A stretch of DNA of 7,005 nucleotides from UBA5272 sp964393005 (GTDB lineage Bacteria; Patescibacteriota; Minisyncoccia; Phycocordibacterales; UBA5272), in contig CAYMRR010000023.1 of assembly GCA_964393005.1 (NCBI GenBank), positions 1 to 7,005 of the forward strand, given 5' to 3'. Positions within the stretch are counted from its first letter, which is position 1. Every line of letters begins with the position of its first letter. The notes below the pieces were generated by a model. The model worked only from the letters and a program-made list of their open reading frames with translations, ran no database searches and had not been told where the DNA came from. The position numbers and the translations under genes are program-made. Shown piece after piece: positions 1-4,227 of this stretch.

Positions 1-458
1 GGAAGGAGCAAAGGGGCGGGAGATTTATGATTTATGATTTCTGATTTATGATTTATTGTAGTATCGATAGGGTATTGATAGGGTATTGATAGGGTATCTA
101 ATTTGTCTTTAAAATAAGAGAAAATGTCTTTTGGTATAAGATTTAATTCTTTCTGTTTGGCTATCTCATTTCTTTCTCCCTTATAAAAACATTCTATGAA
201 TCCATAACCAGTGATACAAACATAGTTATCTTTAAAAAATACCATATTCGCATCTTCTAAATCTTTTTTGCATTTTTGGATCTGCTCTATATTTAAACCA
301 GAAAATGTAGATAATTGCCTATCGTTTATTTTATAAAATCTACTTTGACCAATATATGGATTTGTTAAAAGTATCAAATATAGCAATTTCGTGTCGATGT
401 TTAATCTAAAGACACTGTCATCATCCCATATTTCTGTTGATATTATTCTTGTTTTCAT
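1..458 (-). CDS. Replication initiator / replisome-organizer-like protein, N-terminal part (runs off the left edge)
   Basis: The ATG is at 458-456 and the frame stays open for 152 codons to the window edge, so the C-terminus is missing. The protein starts MKTRIISTEIWDDDSVFRLN. Residues ~10-90 alternate helices and short strands as in the winged-helix N-terminal domains of phage replisome organizers and DnaD-like initiators: a 'TKLLYLILLTNPYIG' helix, a 'KINDRQLSTFSGLNIEQIQKCKKDLEDA' helix-turn-helix-like stretch, and a 'MVFFKDNYVCITG' wing. Only one base separates it from the stop of the helicase loader upstream, and no good Shine-Dalgarno is present, so translation is probably coupled. Residues ~121-147 are encoded by two tandem DNA repeats that look like an origin. 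An initiator gene carrying its own origin beside a loader gene resembles lambda O/P and lactococcal phage modules. The initiator role is inferred from domain style and neighbour; I did not recognise a specific family member. Confidence 0.7.
   Translation of the reverse strand, partial: MKTRIISTEIWDDDSVFRLNIDTKLLYLILLTNPYIGQSRFYKINDRQLSTFSGLNIEQIQKCKKDLEDANMVFFKDNYVCITGYGFIECFYKGERNEIAKQKELNLIPKDIFSYFKDKLDTLSIPYQYPIDTTINHKSEIINHKSPAPLLL
22..56. repeat. Five 7-bp GATTTAT repeats, putative AT-rich unwinding element
   Basis: GATTTAT occurs at 22-28, 29-35, 43-49 and 50-56, and the variant GATTTCT at 36-42. All are contiguous and inside the initiator gene, where they encode a repeated Asn-His-Lys-Ser peptide. 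The block sits five bases from the 11-bp iterons and next to a G-rich stretch (1-21). Iterons flanked by short AT-rich direct repeats are the usual layout of an origin with a DNA unwinding element. Unwinding is an inference; the repeats themselves are seen directly. Confidence 0.7.
66..98. repeat. Three 11-bp iterons (GATAGGGTATT/C), putative initiator-binding sites
   Basis: GATAGGGTATT occurs at 66-76 and 77-87, and GATAGGGTATC at 88-98, with no spacer. A partial copy (GTATC, 61-65) precedes them. The 11-bp period puts every unit on nearly the same face of the helix. The last unit is an inverted repeat, GATA-GGG-TATC. The array lies inside the initiator coding region and is read in frame. 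Iterons of this kind bind the cognate initiator in plasmid and phage origins. The origin function is inferred. Confidence 0.75.
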
Positions 459-459
459 A

Positions 460-993
460 TTATTTATTTAATCTTAAGTCTTGATCCTTCATCTCATAAG
501 TTTCGCAAAGTTCAGCAATTCTACTTGTCAGCCTATCTCCGTATTTTTTGCTAAAATCTGCAAGTTCAAGGTTCGTAGTAATAAAAAGTTTCTTCTCGTA
601 TCGGTTCACTCTGTCTAGTATCAAGTAAAGTAATTCTTGGGAGTTGTTAGTTTGGTTCTCAGCCCCAATGTCATCTAAGAAAATATATTCTTTTTCTAGG
701 AAGTTTTCCAAGAAATATTTTATACCTTGATTGTTTGAATATCTCTCTCTAACCTCGTAAAGTAGTTCCACCCAATTCTCCACATTTCCACAATCTAAAC
801 TATTTTTTCTTAAAACATTTTTAATTGCATAAAGTGAGTAAGTTTTTCCACTTCCGGCAATTCCGTAGAGAAACAATCCTTTTTTCAATTCTTTAATTTT
901 TTCATCTTCCTTGATAGTTAAATTTTGTAGCAATTCTTGAAGTTTTGGATTTTTTTCGTAAACATTTTTTATGTTGGCATCAATATATTTCAT
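460..993 (-). CDS. DnaC-like AAA+ helicase loader, ATPase part
   Basis: This is a DnaC/DnaI/IstB-type ATPase, expected to load the replicative DnaB helicase at an origin. In the 177-residue frame the Walker A is GIAGSGKT (44-51), the Walker B is YIFLDDIGAE (103-112), sensor 1 is LFITTN (136-141) and the arginine-finger region is YGDRLTSRI (151-159). The ATG at 993 has no Shine-Dalgarno; it follows a run of As. The same frame continues upstream without a stop for 42 codons, to 1119, and overlaps the end of the gene before it. The true protein is therefore probably longer and begins at 1349, with a frameshift at the A6 run. A 177-aa loader would lack the N-terminal helicase-binding region that DnaC (~245 aa) and DnaI (~310 aa) have. 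It ends one base before the initiator ATG. Family assignment is firm; substrate and partner are inferred. Confidence 0.88.
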   Translation of the reverse strand: MKYIDANIKNVYEKNPKLQELLQNLTIKEDEKIKELKKGLFLYGIAGSGKTYSLYAIKNVLRKNSLDCGNVENWVELLYEVRERYSNNQGIKYFLENFLEKEYIFLDDIGAENQTNNSQELLYLILDRVNRYEKKLFITTNLELADFSKKYGDRLTSRIAELCETYEMKDQDLRLNK

Positions 994-1079
994 ATTTTTT
1001 TTAATTTTGTCAAATTTCGTTTTTAAGCTGTTAATTTTTATAAGTTGAGTAAGTTGTCGTCTTTTGTATTTAAATCGTT

Positions 1080-1349
1080 CTAAAGCCCATTTTTTGCCTC
1101 TGGTGAGATGTCTGATGGCTTATCTCTTTCGTTTTCTCTACAATTAGCTAGTAAACGATATTTTTGTATTCTATTTAAATCTTCTATAAAATTTGAGATA
1201 TCTTCAAGACTTTCTTTATAAGAAACTTTTAATCTAGTTTCGTCTCTCCTAGTTTCTAATTCTTGTCTCCTTAAAGACCACCTTTTTTTGATTTCGCTGA
1301 TCTTTATCTGATAATCTTCTTGTGAATAATTTTGTTTGTATTTTTCCAT
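1080..1349 (-). CDS. Charged helical ORF, probable N-terminal domain of the helicase loader
   Basis: The 89-residue frame MEKYKQNYSQEDYQIKISEI... ends in PEAKNGL and a TAG stop. It is rich in Lys, Arg and Glu and predicted to be largely helical, possibly coiled coil (residues ~10-70), with no catalytic motif. Alone I would call it unknown. However, a -1 shift at its A6 run (1090-1095) runs directly into the frame of the DnaC-like gene: WALERFKYKRRQLTQL and 16 more residues, then Met1 of the loader. The combined protein would be about 296 aa, the size of DnaI. A TATAAT box lies 17 bases upstream of the ATG, and a weak GAAAG ribosome-binding-like sequence lies 10 bases upstream. This is therefore the first gene of the replication operon. 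An independent small protein is the alternative. Confidence 0.6.
   Translation of the reverse strand: MEKYKQNYSQEDYQIKISEIKKRWSLRRQELETRRDETRLKVSYKESLEDISNFIEDLNRIQKYRLLANCRENERDKPSDISPEAKNGL
1089..1095 (-). other. A_AAA_AAT slippery-type heptamer / frameshift point between loader halves
   Basis: Read on the minus strand in the frame of the upstream ORF, the bases are GC[A AAA AAT] GGG CTT TAG. A -1 slip, or one extra A, gives AAA AAA TGG GCT TTA. That enters the open frame leading into the DnaC-like ATPase. A_AAA_AAT fits the X_XXY_YYZ pattern but is weaker than A_AAA_AAG in bacteria. A one-base assembly error or mutation is equally possible. Confidence 0.55.
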
Positions 1350-1366
1350 ATTTTTGTTACTTTCTA

Positions 1367-1372
1367 ATTATA
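1367..1372 (-). promoter_or_regulatory. -10 box (TATAAT) of the replication operon
   Basis: TATAAT on the minus strand, 17 bases before the ATG at 1349. The sequence at the -35 distance (TTAGGT, 1390-1395) is poor. The mRNA would start about ten bases before the ATG, giving a very short leader. The DnaA box at 1399-1407 lies immediately upstream. Confidence 0.5.
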
Positions 1373-1398
1373 AAACAATATAAAAATTAACCTAATAG

Positions 1399-1407
1399 TT
1401 ATCCACA
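1399..1407 (+). promoter_or_regulatory. Perfect-consensus DnaA box TTATCCACA
   Basis: TTATCCACA matches the E. coli R1-type DnaA box exactly. It sits just upstream of the -10/-35 region of the replication operon and outside any gene. Host DnaA could assist origin firing or control transcription of the module. A single box can arise by chance, but its position in front of a replication operon makes it credible. Confidence 0.6.
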
Positions 1408-1421
1408 GTTTTTGTAAAATA

Positions 1422-1462
1422 AAAAAGGCTCCTAAAGCACTTACACTTTTCGGATCCTTTTT
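1422..1462. terminator. Bidirectional intrinsic terminator / attenuator hairpin
   Basis: AAAAAGGCTCC (1422-1432) pairs with GGATCCTTTTT (1452-1462) with one mismatch. An inner AAAG/CTTT extends the stem. Both strands end in a T run (minus: GCCTTTTTT; plus: CCTTTTT). On the minus strand it lies between the extended -10 at 1479-1487 and the replication operon, so it may attenuate transcription into the operon. Confidence 0.7.
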
Positions 1463-1478
1463 CGTATTGATATCTTTT

Positions 1479-1487
1479 ATTATAACA
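1479..1487 (-). promoter_or_regulatory. Extended -10 promoter (TGTTATAAT), minus strand
   Basis: TG-T-TATAAT on the minus strand is a perfect extended -10. No clear -35 is needed for this class. Transcription would begin near 1472, produce about 50 nt with no ATG ORF, and reach the terminator at 1462-1422. Read-through would feed the replication operon. The product is thus a short leader RNA. Confidence 0.5.
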
Positions 1488-1498
1488 TAAGAGTTAGT

Positions 1499-1524
1499 AA
1501 AAACCTAGCAAATGCTAGGCTTTT
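1499..1524. terminator. Bidirectional intrinsic terminator (CCTAGC-AAAT-GCTAGG)
   Basis: Perfect 6-bp stem 1504-1509/1514-1519 with an AAAT loop. On the minus strand it is followed by TTTTT (1503-1499) and on the plus strand by CTTTT. The minus-strand orientation is stronger and ends the mini-ORF transcript, whose TAG stop (1517-1515) is part of the stem. Confidence 0.8.
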
Positions 1525-1565
1525 ACGGATCGTATTCCCGAATCCACGGGTAGGGCGACTTTCAT
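1515..1565 (-). CDS. 16-codon mini-ORF (MKVALPVDSGIRSVKA), possible leader peptide
   Basis: The ATG at 1565-1563 opens a 16-codon frame ending at TAG 1517-1515. It lies three bases downstream of the start site expected from the minus-strand promoter at 1575-1602, so the mRNA would be almost leaderless. The stop codon lies within the terminator stem, so a ribosome finishing the ORF would cover the 5' half of the hairpin. The DNA is clearly richer in G+C than its surroundings. The same RNA folds otherwise: CCCG-TGGATT-CGGG (1550-1537) inside a TTACGAT/ATCCGTAA closing stem. It could therefore be a structured RNA and not a coding one. The start of the peptide is faintly reminiscent of NifX-type proteins (MKIAVPVD...), which may be coincidence. 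Confidence 0.35.
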   Translation of the reverse strand: MKVALPVDSGIRSVKA

Positions 1566-1574
1566 CGTAACTAA

Positions 1575-1602
1575 ATAATATCAAAATCTAAAAATAATGC
1601 AA
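1575..1602 (-). promoter_or_regulatory. Minus-strand promoter (TTGCAT-16-TATTAT, extended -10)
   Basis: -35 TTGCAT at 1602-1597, 16-bp spacer, -10 TATTAT at 1580-1575 preceded by TGA (extended -10). It points at the mini-ORF/structured RNA and the terminator at 1504-1519. Its -35 is two bases from the -35 of the divergent plus-strand promoter. Confidence 0.5.
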
Positions 1603-1604
1603 AT

Positions 1605-1633
1605 TTGACTTTTGAAAGGAAACAGTGTATAAT
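1605..1633 (+). promoter_or_regulatory. Strong plus-strand promoter (TTGACT-17-TATAAT)
   Basis: -35 TTGACT at 1605-1610, ideal 17-bp spacer, consensus -10 TATAAT at 1628-1633. Transcription would start near 1640, exactly at the 5' side of the closing stem of the structured RNA at 1638-1688. No protein gene lies downstream on this strand before a terminator, which argues for a non-coding RNA. Confidence 0.75.
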
Positions 1634-1637
1634 TTAA

Positions 1638-1688
1638 TTTCTGTGGGACATCAGTCCTATTCGGCTAATTATAAGCTGAAGGCAGAAA
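1638..1688 (+). ncRNA. Predicted three-way-junction RNA (unassigned family)
   Basis: Closing stem TTTCTG (1638-1643) / CAGAAA (1683-1688). The first arm is GGAC-ATCA-GTCC (1646-1657). The second arm is TTCGGCT (1660-1666) / AGCTGAA (1674-1680) with one G-U pair and a 7-base loop. Only two-base linkers (1644-1645, 1658-1659, 1681-1682) join the helices, giving a compact junction. It begins at the predicted start of a near-consensus promoter. A possible switch pairing exists between AAGG (1679-1682) and CCTT (1700-1703). No terminator follows until 1768-1793, so the full RNA may be ~150 nt. It does not match any riboswitch or ribozyme consensus I know. The fold is read by eye from sequence and not computed. 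Confidence 0.5.
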
Positions 1689-1710
1689 CAAAAAATACCC
1701 CTTAAAAGTA

Positions 1711-1738
1711 TTGACAATAGTTTTTGATTTAGTATACT
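1711..1738 (+). promoter_or_regulatory. Second plus-strand promoter (TTGACA-16-TATACT)
   Basis: Consensus -35 TTGACA at 1711-1716, 16-bp spacer, -10 TATACT at 1733-1738. The predicted start near 1745 leads only to a ~50-nt RNA that ends at the terminator at 1768-1793. Confidence 0.7.
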
Positions 1739-1744
1739 GTATAT

Positions 1745-1792
1745 ATAAAGTGCCTTAAGGCTCCGAGAAAACCTGCTGTAAAGCAGGTTTTT
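1745..1792 (+). ncRNA. Short (~48 nt) promoter-to-terminator RNA
   Basis: The boundaries are estimated from the promoter at 1711-1738 and the terminator T run at 1788-1792. The RNA holds a 10-base palindrome GCCTTAAGGC (1752-1761) followed by the GUAA-loop terminator hairpin. There is no ATG ORF. It would also be the 3' end of the longer RNA from the 1605 promoter. It is convergent with the toxin gene, whose stop lies at 1799-1801, so it could act as an antisense RNA if the terminator leaks. Function unknown. Confidence 0.45.
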
Positions 1793-1793
1793 G
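1768..1793. terminator. Intrinsic terminator with GUAA tetraloop
   Basis: AAAACCTGCT (1768-1777) pairs with AGCAGGTTTT (1782-1791) around a GTAA (GNRA) loop, followed by T. It ends the plus-strand short RNAs. In reverse (AGCAGGTTTTC) it can also end the toxin mRNA, whose stop codon is a few bases away. Confidence 0.85.
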
Positions 1794-1798
1794 ATTTG

Positions 1799-2188
1799 TT
1801 ATTTTATTAATAAGGTAATTTTTGATTTTATTTTATCTAAAGTCTCAGGAGATAGTTCATGCATTTTTCTTTGAAATCTTTTTATACTTACTAATTTCAT
1901 TTGAGCTAAAATAGCAGAAACTGGTCTTTTTTCATGATCTAAATAATTAAAATAAAAATCATATTTCTTTTGTTTAGTAGAAAGAGGGATTATCCAAAAC
2001 ATTTGGTTGTTAAATTTTTTAATAACCAAGAAAGGTCTCGAAAAATCTTCACTATTACTACTTTGTTCATAGCCTATATTCTGTCCAATACTTCCAAGCC
2101 AAACTTCACCTTCTTGGGGATATTTTTTAGGTTCAATTCTTTTAGATATTTCTTTTTTTAAAATATTCCAATTATCAAAATTTTCCAT
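1799..2188 (-). CDS. PemK/MazF-family endoribonuclease-like toxin, no antitoxin visible
   Basis: A 129-residue protein of the PemK/MazF fold, which in known systems cleaves mRNA or other RNA and is neutralised by an antitoxin. Family signatures in order: EGEVWLGSIGQNIGYEQ (26-42), RPFLVI (51-56, with the conserved Arg of the active site), IPLSTK (67-72, the strand that carries the Thr/Ser active-site residue), and ILAQMKLVSIKRF (93-105) followed by a C-terminal helix. The first ~25 residues are an extra helix before the usual start of MazF proteins. No antitoxin ORF is visible on the minus strand in the 186 bases upstream or downstream of the stop, so it is an orphan or its partner is elsewhere. 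The -10 box TATAAT lies six bases from the ATG, predicting a leaderless mRNA. Toxicity is inferred from family. Confidence 0.8.
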   Translation of the reverse strand: MENFDNWNILKKEISKRIEPKKYPQEGEVWLGSIGQNIGYEQSSNSEDFSRPFLVIKKFNNQMFWIIPLSTKQKKYDFYFNYLDHEKRPVSAILAQMKLVSIKRFQRKMHELSPETLDKIKSKITLLIK

Positions 2189-2194
2189 GTAAAA

Positions 2195-2209
2195 ATTATA
2201 TCACGATAT
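2195..2209 (-). promoter_or_regulatory. Leaderless toxin promoter with an overlapping inverted repeat
   Basis: Extended -10 TGATATAAT at 2203-2195, then six bases and the ATG at 2188, so transcription should start at or next to the A of the ATG. ATATC-AC-GATAT (2198-2209) overlaps the -10 and could be an operator for autoregulation. In DNA this AT-rich a 5-bp half-site may be chance. Confidence 0.55.
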
Positions 2210-2259
2210 TATAGTAAAAATAGAAAGTTTAAAAGGGAAATAAATTTTTCTCCAGCCTA

Positions 2260-2288
2260 TTGACAATTTTGGTATGATTTGGTATATT
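2260..2288 (+). promoter_or_regulatory. Plus-strand promoter TTGACA-17-TATATT upstream of the sugar operon
   Basis: Consensus -35 TTGACA (2260-2265), 17-bp spacer, extended -10 TGGTATATT (2280-2288). TTGGTATGAT (2269-2278) and TTGGTATATT (2279-2288) form a tandem near-repeat. The predicted start, near 2295, leads into the terminator at 2318-2345, so the product is a ~50-nt leader unless termination is relieved. Confidence 0.65.
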
Positions 2289-2317
2289 AGTATAATGGGG
2301 GAGTGTAGGGTCAAAAC

Positions 2318-2345
2318 AAAAAACCGAGTAATGCTCGGTTTTTTT
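2318..2345 (+). terminator. Intrinsic terminator/attenuator before the sugar operon
   Basis: CCGAG (2324-2328), loop TAATG, CTCGG (2334-2338), then seven Ts; six As on the 5' side extend the stem. It lies between the 2260 promoter and the FkbM gene. It therefore either insulates the operon or works as an attenuator. Confidence 0.8.
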
Positions 2346-2348
2346 GTG

Positions 2349-2357
2349 TGGTATAAT
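2349..2357 (+). promoter_or_regulatory. Extended -10 (TGGTATAAT) directly after the terminator, for the FkbM operon
   Basis: TG-G-TATAAT begins three bases after the terminator T run and 17 bases separate it from the ATG at 2375. The expected leader is about ten bases. The GGGGGA at 2358-2363 is the nearest purine-rich sequence and would be partly upstream of the RNA start. The box is part of a 13-bp direct repeat shared with 2290-2302. Confidence 0.6.
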
Positions 2358-2374
2358 GGGGGAAATAAAAATAT

Positions 2375-3265
2375 ATGGATAAAGAAATAATAGAAAAGTT
2401 TAAAAAAATAGCTTTAAAAAATAATGAAATAGAAGGTTTGTCAAAAGTTAAAAAAGTAATTAAAAAACCTAAACTAATTTTCTATTTTCCTTTATGGTTT
2501 ATCAATAAATATTTATTTCCTATAAAGATAAAATATAAGACTTTTTGGGGAGAGAGTTTTAAATTTTATCCTTATGAGGGGGTGGTCCTTATGACAAAAG
2601 GTTTTGTCGAAGTAAATCTTTTTAACTATCTTTTAAATACTATCCAAAAAGACATGATCGTTATAGATGTAGGGGCTCATATAGGGTCTTATACAAAACT
2701 TATGAGTAAGCTAGTAGGAGAAAATGGAAAAGTGCATTCTTTTGAGCCTACTCTTAGAACCTTTAATACTTTAAAAGAAAATACAAAAGATAAAGCTAAT
2801 GTTATAATTAACAATTTAGCTTTAATGGACAAAGCTGGAGAAATAGAGTTTGAAGATTATGGTCCTAATTATTCTGGTTATAATGGATTTAAAAAACGAG
2901 AAAAAGAAGTTTCTATCGAAAATTTAAAAACACAAAAAATAAAAGTAAAAGCCACTACACTAGACAATTATTTTAAAGAAAATAATATAAATAAATGTGA
3001 TTTTATAAAGATAGATGCTGAAGGAGCAGAGAGTTTAATCTTGCAAGGTATGACAAATATTTTAAAAGAGATAAAACCTGTGATAAGTATAGAAGTCGGA
3101 GGGGGCGAAGAGTGGAATAAAAATAATTTAGACTCTATAAATATTTTAGAAAAAAATAATTATAAATTATTTGAAATAAGTAAAGAAGGGCAATTAGTAG
3201 AACACATTAAAAAAGATTTTTATGAGTTAGATAATTTAATAGGAATAAATAAGGATAAAATTTAA
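2375..3265 (+). CDS. FkbM-family SAM-dependent methyltransferase
   Basis: A 296-residue class I methyltransferase of the FkbM family, typically an O-methyltransferase acting on sugars or other small acceptors. After a ~90-residue N-terminal part (a hydrophobic stretch LIFYFPLWFINKYLF at 34-48 could touch the membrane) come SAM motif I VIDVGAHIG (96-104), the acidic motif SFEP (122-125) and the family signature FIKIDAEGAE (210-219). First gene of a + strand sugar operon: its TAA is followed by one base and then the ATG of the GT11 gene. In this context it probably methylates a residue of the surface glycan. The acceptor cannot be read from sequence. The ATG at 2375 fits the short leader predicted by the -10 at 2352-2357. 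Confidence 0.88.
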   Translation: MDKEIIEKFKKIALKNNEIEGLSKVKKVIKKPKLIFYFPLWFINKYLFPIKIKYKTFWGESFKFYPYEGVVLMTKGFVEVNLFNYLLNTIQKDMIVIDVGAHIGSYTKLMSKLVGENGKVHSFEPTLRTFNTLKENTKDKANVIINNLALMDKAGEIEFEDYGPNYSGYNGFKKREKEVSIENLKTQKIKVKATTLDNYFKENNINKCDFIKIDAEGAESLILQGMTNILKEIKPVISIEVGGGEEWNKNNLDSINILEKNNYKLFEISKEGQLVEHIKKDFYELDNLIGINKDKI

Positions 3266-3266
3266 C

Positions 3267-4220
3267 ATGTTTTTTAGAAGTAAAATAATTAGAATCAATA
3301 GTGGTCTAGGTAATCAAATGTATCAATATTCTTTTATCTTAAATTTTAAATTGAAAGGAGAAATAGTTAAATTAGATTTACTAACCTATCAAAAAAATAG
3401 AGATCATAATGGATTTGAATTACAAAAAATATTTAATATAAAAGATGATATTTTAACCAAAAAAGAAAGATTTAAAATATTGGAACCAGTTTTTTTCTAT
3501 AAAAAATTAGATTTACATTTTTTAAAAATTATTAGAGCTTTTTTGAAAAAAATTCTATCTAGAAAAATAAATATATTTTTTAGTTTTGTGAGAGAAAATG
3601 AAACTATAGAAGAATTTTGTTTTAATAATAAATATTTAAATATTAATAAAAATAAAATTTATTTTGAAGGTTATTTTCAAAGTTATAAATATTTTGATCA
3701 TATAAAAGATAAAGTTTTAGAAGTTTTTACTTTTCCAGAAATTATAAAAGAAGATAAAAATAATTTTAAAATTTTAGAAAAAATAAAAAATACAGAATCT
3801 GTTTCTATTCACATAAGGAGAGGCGACTATTTAAAAATAGATAATTTTAACATTTGTGATTTAGAATATTATAAAAAATCTTTTCTATTATTAATAGAAA
3901 AATTAAAAGAAAGAAATATAGAAAAAGAAAATATAAACTTTTTTATTTTTTCAGATGATATAGCTTGGTGCATGGAAAATTTAGATTTTCTTAAAGAGTA
4001 TAAAGTAGATTTTATAGATTGGAATAAAAAAGAAAATAGTTATAAAGATATGCAGCTCATGAGTGAGTGTAAGCACAACATCATACCAAACTCTACTTTT
4101 TCTTGGTGGGGAGCATATCTAAATAAAAATATAAATAAAATAGTAATAGCTCCAAAATATTGGTTTAAAGAAGTGAAAACCACAGAAGATAGATGTCCAA
4201 AAGATTGGTTTTTGGTATAA
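3267..4220 (+). CDS. GT11 glycosyltransferase, alpha-1,2-fucosyltransferase-like
   Basis: A 317-residue GT11 protein, the family of bacterial and animal alpha-1,2-fucosyltransferases that transfer fucose from GDP-fucose. Visible motifs: INSGLGNQMYQYSF (10-23, N-terminal GLGNQ motif), the donor-binding HIRRGDY (182-188), SDD (229-231) and the C-terminal DMQLMSECKHNIIPNSTFSW block followed by WGAYL (261-285). Length is normal for the family (~290-320). A good Shine-Dalgarno AAGGA (3251-3255) precedes the ATG. It starts one base after the FkbM stop, so the two are co-transcribed. The coding DNA is extremely AT-rich, more so than the replication genes. The final GTA-TAA codons form part of a -10 box for the next gene. 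GDP-fucose as donor is inferred from family; the acceptor is unknown. Confidence 0.88.
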   Translation: MFFRSKIIRINSGLGNQMYQYSFILNFKLKGEIVKLDLLTYQKNRDHNGFELQKIFNIKDDILTKKERFKILEPVFFYKKLDLHFLKIIRAFLKKILSRKINIFFSFVRENETIEEFCFNNKYLNINKNKIYFEGYFQSYKYFDHIKDKVLEVFTFPEIIKEDKNNFKILEKIKNTESVSIHIRRGDYLKIDNFNICDLEYYKKSFLLLIEKLKERNIEKENINFFIFSDDIAWCMENLDFLKEYKVDFIDWNKKENSYKDMQLMSECKHNIIPNSTFSWWGAYLNKNINKIVIAPKYWFKEVKTTEDRCPKDWFLV

Positions 4221-4221
4221 T
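4213..4221 (+). promoter_or_regulatory. Extended -10 (TGGTATAAT) inside the GT11 stop, leaderless start for the GT2 gene
   Basis: TG-G-TATAAT covers the last Val codon and the TAA stop of the GT11 gene. Six bases later is the ATG (4228) of the next gene. The same arrangement (GGTATAATA, N5, ATG) recurs at 6909-6922. An internal promoter making a leaderless mRNA is inferred from this geometry. Confidence 0.55.
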
Positions 4222-4227
4222 AAGAAT

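Larger units (their letters stand above)
2290..2363 (+). repeat. 13-bp direct repeat GTATAATGGGGGA flanking the attenuator hairpin
   Basis: GTATAATGGGGGA occurs identically at 2290-2302 and 2351-2363, spaced 61 bp start to start, with the terminator hairpin between. Both copies contain a TATAAT. It may reflect a duplicated promoter; deletion between the copies would remove the terminator. Confidence 0.6.

Noticed and set aside
22..98. CRISPR array
   Set aside because: The repeats are 7 and 11 bp, contiguous and without unique spacers, and lie in a coding frame. No cas gene is present.
1498..1575. tRNA or tRNA-like gene
   Set aside because: No 7-bp acceptor stem, no GTTCRANNC T-loop and no anticodon arm can be drawn; the hairpins fit a terminator and short stems instead.
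1640..1660. Hammerhead ribozyme core on the minus strand (ACTGATGTCC...CAGAAA)
   Set aside because: The core needs CTGANGA. Here the base after CTGATG is T, and the three stems do not arrange around it.
1970..2161. 63-codon plus-strand ORF opposite the MazF-like gene
   Set aside because: It lies entirely antisense to a gene with clear family motifs, has a low-complexity Phe-rich product and no ribosome-binding site.
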